A stretch of DNA of 64,000 bases. Origin: Strix aluco (taxonomy: Eukaryota > Chordata > Aves > Strigiformes > Strigidae). Below, in pieces: positions 11,449 to 23,400 of this stretch. The position numbers and the translations under genes are program-made. The stretch spans positions 9,904,948 through 9,968,947 of the forward strand of contig NC_133948.1 of the NCBI RefSeq assembly GCF_031877795.1, in the 5' to 3' direction. The stretch's first letter is position 1, and the number at the start of each line of letters is the position of its first letter. Under the pieces are notes generated by a model. It made no database searches, was not told the origin of the DNA, and saw only the letters and a program-made list of their open reading frames with translations.

Positions 11449-14400
11449 GTGAGCGGGGAGCGGGCCCGGCGGGGCGGGGGGGCCGCGGGGACACGCGGGG
11501 CGGGGGTGGGTGCGTGCGCTGTGGCTGCCCGCGAGTGACCCCGCTGTCTCGGCAGGTACATCACGTGCGCGGAGTACACGCAGTTCTACGGGGGCAAGAA
11601 AGCAGGTAAAGGGGTGAAGGGTCGTCCGCCCGCCCCCCGTCCCACCCCCGTCCCCCCCCTTTCCCTTCGGTGGGGCGGCTGCTGAAGCGACCCCCTCGAG
11701 CTGAGCATCCTTCCGGACCGGCCCCGAACCGCTGCGCTCTGCGGCCGCGGCTCCCGCAGCCGGTTTGCGAGGAAACGGCAGAAATTCGGGGCGTAACGCC
11801 CAGATGAGCTGTCCCTGCCCTCCACGAGCCCTGTGCCCGCGGGTAGGGCAGAGCTCGAAGGTAGTTACAGTGTTAATCACCAAATTAAAACTCGGTGCTG
11901 TCAGCCTGTCAGCTCTGCTTTGATTTTTTTCCGATTGTGTAACTTTACTTGAGGAGTCTCTTCTCTGTGGGAGAAATCAGATTTTAGTTACAGTTTTGCA
12001 AGGTTTAGCCCTTGTCATCAGTAAATTGCCACCATGTATATAGCAGAATTTAACTTTCAAATGTTTCTTTGTTACCCATGGTTACCTATGGTTACCTTTG
12101 GTACCTAGGTATTTACAATATACTTATTAAAATTATGTTGTGTTTTTTTCCATAAACAGACCTTCCACGAACTAATTTTAGACGTTTATCATTTGATCAC
12201 TGCAGGTAAGACAGCAAGTCTACACTATTATTATTAAATGATGCATCTTTTTATCAGGATGTTGATGTTGAACTATTACTGAAGCCACGTTCTTCTGAGG
12301 TAGTTACTTTCATTGACTTGTGCCTGCTGCAATAGTAAGGCAGCAGGAAAACATTCAGTAAGAACTGAAACAATATCTGTACTTTCCATGATTAGTGTCT
12401 GCAGAGATTGGAGCTGATGGCTAAAGGAATACACAAGTGATAAAATAATTCAGAGCAATATCATGTACGTTCCAGTCTTTCAGATCTGTGTAATCAGGGT
12501 TTGAATCTACTTTTCCCTGCTCAGAATATGCTTGGTCAATCACTAATCTTTCTGAGGCAGTGATTAGGTAGATTGAAGGAATATTTATGCTACTTTTTGT
12601 GTTTAGGGTTTACTGCTTGAAGTGTGGAGTGAAGGATGGGCGTTAGTAGAGGTGGGTTAGAAATCCACATGTAAATTGAAGGTTACCATCCACATCTACG
12701 AACTACTGCTGCTTGGCTAAAAGCTGGCTGGATTATGGAAGCATCCCTAACAGGGGATGCTGAATGTGATTGCCAGTTACTCCCTAGCCCATTTCAGTGC
12801 AAAGACAGTGCGTGTTTCTGCTTTAACTGTCTTTTGTGCTGGCGGGGCCCAACATGGCAATGGAAGCGGGCTGGGGAGTATTACAGCATCCTGTGGCTGT
12901 CAGCTACATGTTACTGAACTGCACCAGTTCCTTTCAAGGATTCTGTTATTAGCCTAGTTTATGTAGAATCAGGTAGTGGATATTGGCAGCCAGTCAGTAT
13001 TTTCAATCGTTTAAGCCTTGCTTTAATGTGCAAGTGAATCAGAAAATGTTATTTGCTTATGTCATCATGATTTCCAGCTGATTTTGCTAAGAAGAACATG
13101 TACTTTTTTCTAGTTTGTCTCTGCAGCCGTTTGAATACCCAGTTTGCACACCAGATGGGACAGTCTTTGACATAGTGTAAGTTACTGTCTGTTCTTAGCT
13201 TTATTTTTGTGTTGCTGAACTGGTTACAGCTGTGTAATCATCATTTGGTCTTAGCAAGTTGGCAAAAATAATCATGCCCATTAGTAGAGGTTTCTGATGG
13301 TGCTTGTCACTTATTACTTTATCCCTTTTTTTTTTCAGGAGCATTGTTCCTTGGATAAAGAAATACGGAACCAATCCAATCACAGGAGAAGTAAGTAACA
13401 ATGGGTATATTCACATGATGTCTTTGCTTTCCTTATGTTCAGTTTCCTATTTAATGTGTGGGAGAAACAAAAATGCCTTAATGAAAGAAAAAGAGGTTGA
13501 ATGAGAGTGCTATTTTGAAGTATGACATTTGTGAGAACAGCTTTGCTGAAATCAGTGTGGAGATTTACTAGGGATCTCTTTTTAGCCAGAAAAAAAAAGG
13601 ACTTCTGGATTTGAGACCTGATATCCCCTCACTGTCATCCTGCTAATGATCTTTGTAGTAGAAAATAATTGGCCTTGGACTCTGTGTGTGGAAGAAAGAG
13701 GAGAGCATTATATTTATTTTTTTTTTTTTTTTTCCGCTGGATTGTAAATAGTATGACAGAGGAAATGTGCAGTTCATTTATATAAAACTCCCAGAGTATC
13801 TTTCCTGTTTTACAGGTGTGGCATAATTAAAATCTGAATAGATTACCACTTGTTACTGCTAGAGATGCCCTGGACTGGTCATTGGCAGAAAAGATTCTCT
13901 ACTGCTGCCTTGTATAAGCAGAATTCTAGTCTGTACGGGGCAAGGGGCTGGCAAGCTCACCTCTCCATCTGTGATTAAACTTGCAGTTGTGTTTCCTGAC
14001 CAAAAGGATATTTGGCTTTATGCAGATTAAAGAGATTAATAGATATTATGATTGGTAATCTAAAACTGCAAAATCTTTGAGTTATCTTGACAACATATTT
14101 CAGAAAGCTTCTGACCTGCCTTTGTCGTGATAGTTAGTTCACTGTAAGACTGGGATTTCACACTGTGATCGGTTCCCTAGTGGTTTTTCTCCCTCCTTTC
14201 TCTGCATAAATGATCATTTACTTTCTGTAGTAGTGTGACGTTGTGAAGCACTGGATAAACACGGGGTACTGGAAATATTTCCTTGTTGGAATTTTTTTTT
14301 TTTTCTGGTGTGTTAAAAGAGAGTACACTGTTTGTGAGGGCATAGAGAAAAATTTTAAACAGAAATTGTTGCTTGAGCTACTGAAACTTGTCTTTTGCTT

Positions 14401-17400
14401 CAGTACGTGCAGTTACTTTCCTGAGCGTTAGGTGGCAGCCATTGCACAGGATTGTTGGTTGGTTTGCAGATGGCTTTGTGGTATGAGATTACCTTTGAAA
14501 CATCTTGTGTTTGATTAAAGACTTTCCCAGCAGACAGATACGAGAAGCTAAATACAGATTCAGCATTCCAAACCCTAAACGTGAACAGGCTGTCAGAGAC
14601 TCAGTATCTTCAGTTATAGCAAACTGCAGGTGTGTTTGTGCGATGGAAAGATGATTGAAGGTCTTTTTTCACACATGAAAAGGCCAATGTATTGTTGAGA
14701 AGGAATGGAATTACAGCTATTTCATTTGTTTTCGCCAGCCTCTCACCGCCTTGCTGCTCTGGGCATTGGTTGGGAGTTTTGGGGTGTTGCCAGATCAATT
14801 TTTTTTACTCGGAGCAGCTCCATGACACCTGTTCTCATTTCAGACTGTGAACCATGATGTGGTTTAAAATTACTTTGGGTAAATGCTAAGCAAGAAGCGT
14901 AATGTGTCTAGTGGTCTTGTGTAATATAGGGAAAGTGAGATTGTTCAGAATATACTTGGTGAACCAGAAATGCTCAAATGAAGTCAGCCTTTGAGATCTG
15001 TTAGCTTACCCAGACTTGTGTGCCTGTAGTTGATCTGCAGTGCACCTCCAGCTCTTTTCAACATGTGTCCCCTTTTCCTCTGTATCACTCTGTTTGGGGA
15101 GTCCTTTCTGTACAGCTCTGTCCTCCACAGGATGAAGGTGTTCCAAGACCTCTTGGAAGAAAAAGGAGATGCTTGCTCTCCAGAACAGCACACAGCCCTG
15201 CAGAATCCAGCCCTGTGGAGCTAGAAGTTGAAGAGTGGGGTTGAAGGATGTGTTGTAATTTAGCCTTTGTTTCCCAGATGGCCAGCTGTGATTTTTGGAA
15301 GGGGAGGGTAACGTTGGGCAGGAAGGGGATGGGGTTGCTGGCAGGGTAGGTGGTGGAGGAAGTCAGTGAGTTGAGCTTGTGCATCTCTAGACCATGCTGC
15401 CCCCTGTTTAATCTGTCATGGTGTGTGTACCTTCTATTACTTTGTACAGCTTGCTCATTGTGAAAACCAGAAAATGTTTGCTGTAATGAGTTGGTGACTT
15501 ACAGAAACTCAAGACTCCAGGCCTGTTTAAAAGGAATTGAGCCACATTAGCTGTGAAGCCATGTTTTGTATGGTGACTTACGAGGTTCCTTTGCACACAT
15601 TGATAATTTGTCATTGGTGATGAGGCTCTGGAGAATTTTTCCATTTTTTTTGTCTTGAAGTTAAAAATGTTAATGAAATCCTTTGTGGCTTGTACTTCTG
15701 ATATTATGGTTTGCTACAGGCCAAACGTTTTAGAGAAGTCAATAGGCTACTTGGAAACAACATTGTTAATGGTGCACTCTTGATACTCACTAATTCTGTC
15801 TAGCTGTCTTATTTCTGAAGTGGACCCCTCAGTGGAGAATTGGAGAGCCTTGCAATCATTAATATATTTATCTTCACAGTGCTCCCAGGGGGTACGACTG
15901 TGCTAGTCTTTTATTAATTGGATGTTTGTGAACTGATATACGAGCGACTTCTCTGATTCTTCTGAATCCTAAACTATCAGACCAGCATTCCTTTTTAAAG
16001 AAATTTTGCAATGCCAAGATCGTAGTTATTCTTTGATATGTTTAAAATATTTAAAATGTCTTAGCTTTCCTTCCCTATACTTCCTCATGGTTTATGGTTT
16101 ATTTTTTCCCGTTTTTCCAAGCATTCTCCTGAGGTACAGTATGGATACCAATATCCATTTAGGAGAATCACCATTGACCTTTGTCTAGAGTTTCACATGA
16201 GCTATTCCAGAAAGTAAATTTAGATTATTTTTTTTTCCCCCCCTTTTTAAGAATGCATTGGGTAGAAAATACTTCTGTTACTACACCAACAATTTTGGAA
16301 GAAACAGTGCATCTCTTGCAGCTGAACTGCAGCCTGTCAGCTCACTTACTTTTTCTGTCAGCTTTGTCAGGACACTGCCCTAGCTTATGTTTACACTAAA
16401 ATTGCATAAAATAAAGAGGAAGGTCATAGTTAGCTCATTCCTTTTTACTGAGAACAGCACTTTGGCTTCTTGAGCTTGCAGATAGTTGCAAGCTTGCCAG
16501 AATGTTTCATGTAGCGACAATATGACAGCCCTGACCAGCATGCCCACACAAGTCAGCCAGCTGGGCTGAGTACCTGTTTCCAAGAAGTGAGACTGGTCAG
16601 AACGTGTCTGGTTTGTTGGAATCTCAAATATGAACAGATGATAGATCAGCGTGCCTTTTGACCGGAATTTCAAGGAAATTGTTCTTTGTTGCATGGATAT
16701 GTTATATGTGGGCTGAGCTATTTTTCTCCTTTGCATTGTAATGTGTCTGATGTAAATACCTATTTTTCCACTCTGGTTCAGTGACGTTCTAACCGTGGCA
16801 GGCCAGATTATTGTGGTTGTACTTCATCCCCTTTCAAGGCTCTATAACCCTGAGCAAATATCTCTCTGCCCCTGTCTCAGAAGTAGCTACGGTCTTTGTC
16901 TTTTGTTTCCCCCTTTTCTGTGGGAATTCAGTTCTTTCAGACAGTTGAAAATCAGTTCATCTCTGGTGTTTGCTTCTAAGGCCTTGGTCCAAAGTTTTGT
17001 GACTGTTTTAGGTGCATCTACTTTTATACTCATGTAGAGGGTTCACCTATGTGAATTCTTCCTGTGCTGCTCAGAGCAAACTAAAATCTGTGTGTCTGCT
17101 GATCCTGCATAACCCAGAGAGGCAATCCTCATGTTAAGGGCCACGTGCAGCTGTGTGGTGGTTGCATATGTATGTCTCAAAGGGCAAACAGGATTCAGTT
17201 GAGTTAATGTAACTTGGGCTTAACATATGCCTAAGAGTCAGGTTAAGACACCTGAAGATGCTGTGTGGGGGATGTATGAGACTAGGAGTCACATTTCTGG
17301 TCGGAATGAGGCAGAGCACAGTTTATGTTGTGCCCTGTCTCTTGCAATATTAGGATCCAGACCTACAAGCCAGAGAGAGCTTTTTCTTAAGTGTCACAAC

Positions 17401-20400
17401 GTCTTAACTTCTTACTAGGTTAAATAGGAACATTTTTATAAATTCTGAGGATTTTTTTTTTAGGGTTGGGGAGAGCCTTTTGCTTGGGTTGCTTCTGAAG
17501 ATAACCGTAAAAAGGGGTCTGGGACATGTAAAGAAGTAGTAGAAGGCAGAGCCACTGACATGGAAAATGAGGAATAACTTTGGAGTCCTAAGGCTGAAAA
17601 TCTCTGACTTTTCCTAGTAGGGCATCTGCCTTCTTGAGAGAGAGCTCTGCCCAAAGTTTTATTCTGTGTGCAAGATAAATATTTGCTATTGTTCTCCCAC
17701 ACTCTTAATCCTGTGTTTACCAAATAAAAATGACTTGGGGTGAGATTATGACTAATATGATCAAATAATTGCGGCAGTACAGGTGCCTGCCTCATGCAGT
17801 AAGCCTGTCTGATCCACACTTTGAAAGCACCCAGAGACGCACATCTTGAACCTGCAGTGCCCTGCAGCAATGCCAGAGCCTGTAGCGGACACCTCCCTCC
17901 AGCACTGCTTATGTAGGAATGTCAGCAGTGCCCTTCTTTTTAATCATTTGTTTGAAATAAGATTGGTAGGATGATGCTTGCCTGAGTAATTACAGGCACT
18001 TTCAAAACCAATAAATTCTTACCCTCGAAAGAAAAAATAGCAACCAAGGCTATTATTTCAAAATTCTGGAAAGTCATTCTCAAATACATTCCTTAAATAC
18101 GTTTATTAGCTAATTCCTCTCCCAAATGCTGGTGGCTACTGTTACTTCATTTTCTTGTGAAAGCATGGTTTCTTTTCAATTCAACCAACTAGATTTCAGT
18201 CAGTCTCACAGAAATCAGTTGCTAGTCTTGCTGTGAGAGAAGCTTGCTGACCAGGTTAATGGAGAGGATATGGAGATTATTTTTTTACCGTCCAATATAT
18301 TAAACCCACTTTAAAAATGAACAAACAACTTACAACACTTTTTTTTTTCATGCACTGAAAAAGTCTTTGGCTGTCTAAATAAGGGAAATCCTGCCTGAAA
18401 AGGATGCAGAAATTAGAGCAAAGGTGAAACTTCCTTAAACATAAAAGTGTTTTTACTGTGTATGTATTTTGAAAGCACAAATACAGAAATAGAAAGGACT
18501 GATAATTGTTTCTTCACCTGAAAAGTGAACATGATGAGGAAGAGCGCTTAGGTATTTTCTTCTTCTTTTGAAATATTCTGAATAAAAAAACTGCAGCACG
18601 TCAGGGGCGTAGGAAATATCAAGTACTGTAGGATCAGGTGTTAAAGTACAGGTTGTGTTCCAGCCAAGGCTTTATACTTCACTACAAATTGCTCCCCACC
18701 TCTACCAAATAGTCAGTGCAGGGCCCGTGTGTTTCAGGAATGGATTCCTGTAAGTGGGTTGCATGAGCTTCACACATTGTTGAGTCAGAGGTGTCAAGAT
18801 CACAGACAAAACTCATCTGAGTTGAGTGGAATGGGTCTCCAGCCTGAACGGAGGAGAGAACAAGGTCAAGTTTCATGTGACCCATATTGGCTAAATCAAC
18901 AGTGACTATGGCTTTTAACTCGGTTCATATGGTCTGTGTGGTAATTTACTGCAGATTGCTGCTTTAATTGTGTTATTCCAGGTGTGTTTCTAGATAATGA
19001 GCAGCAAATAATGGATATCATCAGACAAGGATCTGTGATTTGAAGGTGACCTCTTTCATGCCAGCATAGCAGTACCTGCTGTTGGAATACTTTGTCAGGA
19101 AAATGTAATAGCTGTAGATAATGTTCAATGGGATGCATTTTCAGAGTGCTTGTCTAGACCTTTCTGCAACATGGTGGTAATACTACCTTAGGATTTTGAT
19201 GGTCTTCTAAAGATGGCACAGTGCAGCAGGAGTCAGATTTTCCTTGTGACTTTTTATCTTTTTCTCTTGAAAAGCTTTCTTCACTCTTTGGAAAGCTCAC
19301 AGTTTCCAAAGAGAGTATGCTTACTCTGAGCATTTTCATTCTTTGTCTAGATACAAAATCTTGAGAGGAGAATGCTGTGCAGCCCTTCATAGGCAGGCTA
19401 TCTCAACATCATTTTTCTGTACCTGGACTGCTAGGACTATCTAATTAAGAGCAAAATAGTTTGACCAGTTGAGATATTTTTCATTATGTAGCAAAATTCA
19501 GGAGTGAGACGTACCCCGTTTTCATTGGTTTTTCTTCAACATCAGAGCACAGCACCTGAAATTCAAGTAGTCTGCTAGATTTTCTCCTTGGGGCTTTGGA
19601 AATGAGTGATCATTTAGGTGGATCAGTAACTTCAGGTATCATTTGGCTGTAGCATAACTGATGTATAAATGAGAATTTTAATTCTTCTCTAGAGAACCCC
19701 TTTCACAGACATGTCAGAAGAAGTTGGCACATCCTCAGCTTTGAAATTCGAAGTATATTTCTTAATTTATCTGATGCAAGTTAGTCCAGTCTTCAGATAT
19801 TGTATAGGTTTAAATGTCAATTGCTCTCCTTTTTCCCTCTTGTTAAACTTGCCATATTTTTTCCTGTACATTTGAAGTGAAGGAGGGGAGGTTTTTTCTT
19901 GTTTATTTGTAAGAAAAGTTTCAGTGGGGGGTGGGAATACAGTTTTGTTCTGGATGAGTAATAGCTTATTACAGAGCAGAGAACAAAGCTTACAGAAATA
20001 AAACCAAGGGAAGCTTTGTTGTTGAAAAATGATTCAGACAAATCCAGCTTAGTTGGTTTTCATGTGTTGCAGAAGGAAGGGTGAAATGATCAGGAACAGA
20101 AAACTGGAAGACTCTCAGAGGTCTTCGGGTCTCTTGCAGTCTGCTTTGCAAACTGCATGCTCTGTCTTGAACTGGTGTTTGCTTTCTTCCTGCTATGACT
20201 GCCGAGAGGTTCTTCTGATGGCTTTTCATCTGATATCTTCTGTAAATTTTGGGTTTGACCAGCTTAGTCTCGTTTGTATTTGTGCCAAAACTGTGCTTCT
20301 CTCTGTTAGTGTTTACAGCTGTGTATTTGGTACAGAGGAATTTAATGCTTTCTTGACATTTTCTTGTTGAGACTTGTATTTTCCTGTCAGATGTTTTTCT

Positions 20401-23400
20401 TGCCTTTAAGTTCTCTATACCCTAAATGGTCACAGTTGTCCTTCTCTGCATCTGTTTAATTTTAATTTATCTTCTTTGACCAGAGTTAATCTTTATCATA
20501 CACAGTAAATGCTGGGTGAATGCCTGGTACAGTGGTGGGAATATTTTCTAATCTCTTCCTGAAATACTTTGATAAATTGCACATGATAGCGTAAGACACA
20601 AAGCAGTTTCAATGTATGTGTTGAGACGTGAAGGGTGCTTTCAGAATATGATAATTTGTTGCATTTTCTCTTGATAGCTTGGGTCGTTTCAGAAGCGGGT
20701 ACTTATTTATAAACAAGAGTTATCCAGGACGAGGATTGGTTCTTCCTTTTCTCTTTTTTTTTTGTTTTGTTTCCAGCTGAATGTTGCTGCCCGTGTCTCT
20801 GTGGCCTATGGCAGTCTTTCAGGCATGGGTGGTTACAGCCATCATCATTAGGCATCTCTCTCCAGGTGCATTTTTGTCTGGGGGCAGCAGACACAGGCTG
20901 CTGCTCAAATGCCTACAATCCACTTTGAATGAGATAAACTCTTCAATATGCAGTAACTGAACCATGTCATCTTACCTCATTTGCTTCAGAAATTATTAGC
21001 TTTTAGTTAACAGTTTAAATGAGTTAATATTTGACTAGTGACCATAAATTTTTAAGGCCCCTGGATAGAAACATGTGAGGACATGATTTCTGCCCAGAGG
21101 AATGAGCAGAAAGTCGTGTGTCATAACTAGAAATGGTCATAAAACACAGGGGAGTCAGGGGGATGAAGGTCTCGGTGGGACTGATGACCTGGAAGATGAC
21201 TCCTTTTTTGTGGGGTTTTCCGAAACTTTCACACTCTACTTTGTTACTGATGAACACATGGATAGTTGGTTGTTTCTCTTCTGAAGTTGTATCTGTTTTA
21301 CAGTAGTGCACCCAGCACCACTAAGAGTTAGCCTTTATCTGGGAGATTTATTTTTCAATGCCCTGTATCTTTGGGAAACAGTGAGGGTGAAGAAGGTGAG
21401 ATTTGCCTAGACTTACTGTTCAAGTGCTTTATCAAAAGGAGACATTTAAAACCCTCCAGTGTCATGAGTCACTGGCCAAGCTGCTGTGCCTCCTTCATAC
21501 CTTGCTGATGGGGATTGTGGTGGTGATGGGCAGTGTCTTACCCAGTAAGCCAGCTCTGGACACAGCCAGGTAAATGTGTCTAGCATTATTCCTAATGCAT
21601 TATTTCCCTTACAGCAAAAAAGTATTTACATCTAGATTTTACAGACTGAACAGATGGTCCCTTTTTTTCCTTTTCCATGTTTTGGTGGATGTGTGCACAT
21701 TGGATGGGGTTTTGTGATTGTGACACTTGAAAAACTAGCAGCTGTGAAACGCTCTAGCCTTAAATGAGATGCAGCATGAGGTTTCCCACAGATCCTTACT
21801 TGCCTATTTTTCACTAAAATTGGAGACTAGCTTTTTGATGCTTCTGCAAAGCTTTATTTTCCATGAACCATGTTGTATTTGGCTGTGGGTCTCTGGATTG
21901 AGAGACTTCTGACTGCATTAAGACTGCAGCTTTAATCTTGCACATGAAACTACACCTCTTTTTCTCATAGTAATTTCTGTTAATGTGCTCTTTGATAGAG
22001 CAACATTATTGCTAATATCTGTGAGCCATGTGTGTTTTCAAGCATATCTTTATGATTCTCTGGATAAGGCTTTGGTGCCCATATGGTGTCAGTTTAATTA
22101 AAATTTAAATACGGAAATACAGTGGTCTGGAAGTGGCTAATGAAGGATCTTTTGTGTCCATTTCCATACCAGTTCGGTAGTAGATGAAAGCTGCAGTTAA
22201 GCAGCAGCTTCATCCAAGAATGTGAATTGAGGGTATCTTTTTAGCATTTGGTAGACAGTTGTCCATGTGATAAATATCTACCATTTTTGCCGTTGAACTG
22301 AACATAGAAACAATAGCTTGAATCATGAGACTATTCTGGCCTCTTGGCTGCTGACCCCAAATTTTTCATGAAATATTAAACTACATGAAGATGGCTTATC
22401 TTGTTAAAACAGTGCTGCTGTTTCCAAACATATTCCTATAATATGTAGACTTGTTGAGGGTTTCCAGTGCCTTTTATCATCATTAAATCCATTTACAAAA
22501 TCTGAAATAAGTAACATTATACATGGAGTTATTTCAGCACTATTCATTCAATTCATATCCCCATATTTCTTGAAGGTTTTATACCAGGGCAAATTATATG
22601 ATGGCTTCTTAAAATGTGAAGTTGTATGCAAAGAGTAACAGGTCTCATCTTTAAAGGAACCGAAGAATTTAATACAAAATTCATTTGCTGCTATTAAGCT
22701 AAATTGAGTACTTGGTAGGCAACACTGTGTTTTAATATTAGTATTTGGTTTGGCTCTCTCTTCTATTTGAGGTAACTCTGTGTTTCTTGTTTTGGTGGGA
22801 TGAGAACCTACCAGATGGCCACGCCAGCACTGGGTAATTTTGTCCTTGTGTGGTCAACCAATTCAGATGTGACACGTTAATTTTTCCCCATCATAGCTTC
22901 ACTGGATTATTGTGTGTTTCTGCCAGAGGCCATTCAGAAGGGTGTCCGATCCCCAAGTGTTGAACATTTTAACACTAACTCAATTGCTGTTGATAGAGTG
23001 GGAGAGTCTGTATTTAAAATAGAACTTTTGCCCCGTGACACCAACTCTACTCATGTGGGGAGGGAATCAAATGAGCCCATTTTGATTGCTTTTCAGGCTG
23101 GTGCATATCCAAGAGGGTCAGAACCTCATTAACAAGAAGAACGTGCAGCCACAGACCAAAGAGATTCAGAGAGTGTAACTAATTGATGCATGGGGATTGT
23201 AGGTCGTATCTTCGTGAGACACACAGCAATGACAGAGAATGATTTAATTCGAAACAATCGGCATGCTTCATCCACAAGCTGCCACAGTGCCCCACTAACC
23301 TACGCAGCGTAATAACTTCTGCTTTGGGTATCAATAAAGGATGCTGCCCTTTGGGATCCCGCAGGAACGAGTGCTGTCAGCTGACAGATGAGACCGCGCA

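Larger units (their letters stand above)
10930..11860. promoter_or_regulatory. PPIL2: CpG island with PPIL2 promoter
   Basis: This is the only strongly GC- and CpG-rich block in an otherwise AT-rich window. It covers PPIL2 exons 1 and 2. No TATA box is evident upstream of the start codon. Sites that can be read directly are an ETS-type CCGGAAG (11319-11325), a CRE half-site TGACGT (11029-11034) and an RFX/X-box-like half-site GGCAAC (11043-11048). A short AT-rich insert interrupts the island near 11140-11160. The transcription start is not determinable but probably lies within about 200 nt upstream of the ATG. Long frames on both strands here are a by-product of high GC. Confidence 0.85.
11606..13338 (+). 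other. PPIL2: PPIL2 introns 2-4
   Basis: The introns are 11606-12159, 12206-13113 and 13177-13338. Intron 2 starts inside the CpG island with a C-rich tract (11633-11665) and ends with a 10-bp tandem repeat (12071-12109). I see nothing else in them. Confidence 0.85.

Noticed and set aside
10981..11883. 300-codon minus-strand frame and several others in the CpG island
   Set aside because: High GC suppresses stop codons in all frames. The product is Pro/Ala/Arg/Gly low complexity and overlaps PPIL2 exons 1 and 2.
16222..16252. Strong polypyrimidine tract ending in AAG, like a splice acceptor, in intron 5
   Set aside because: AAG is a poor acceptor, and the sequence after it does not fit the U-box or any PPIL2 segment.
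17460..17870. 136-codon minus-strand frame in PPIL2 intron 5
   Set aside because: No start context, motif or splice structure supports it. Its length is within chance for 64 kb.
18507..18545. Short similarity to the MIR 3' region (TTTCTTCACCTGAAAAGTG)
   Set aside because: Too short and diverged, with no supporting core sequence on either side.
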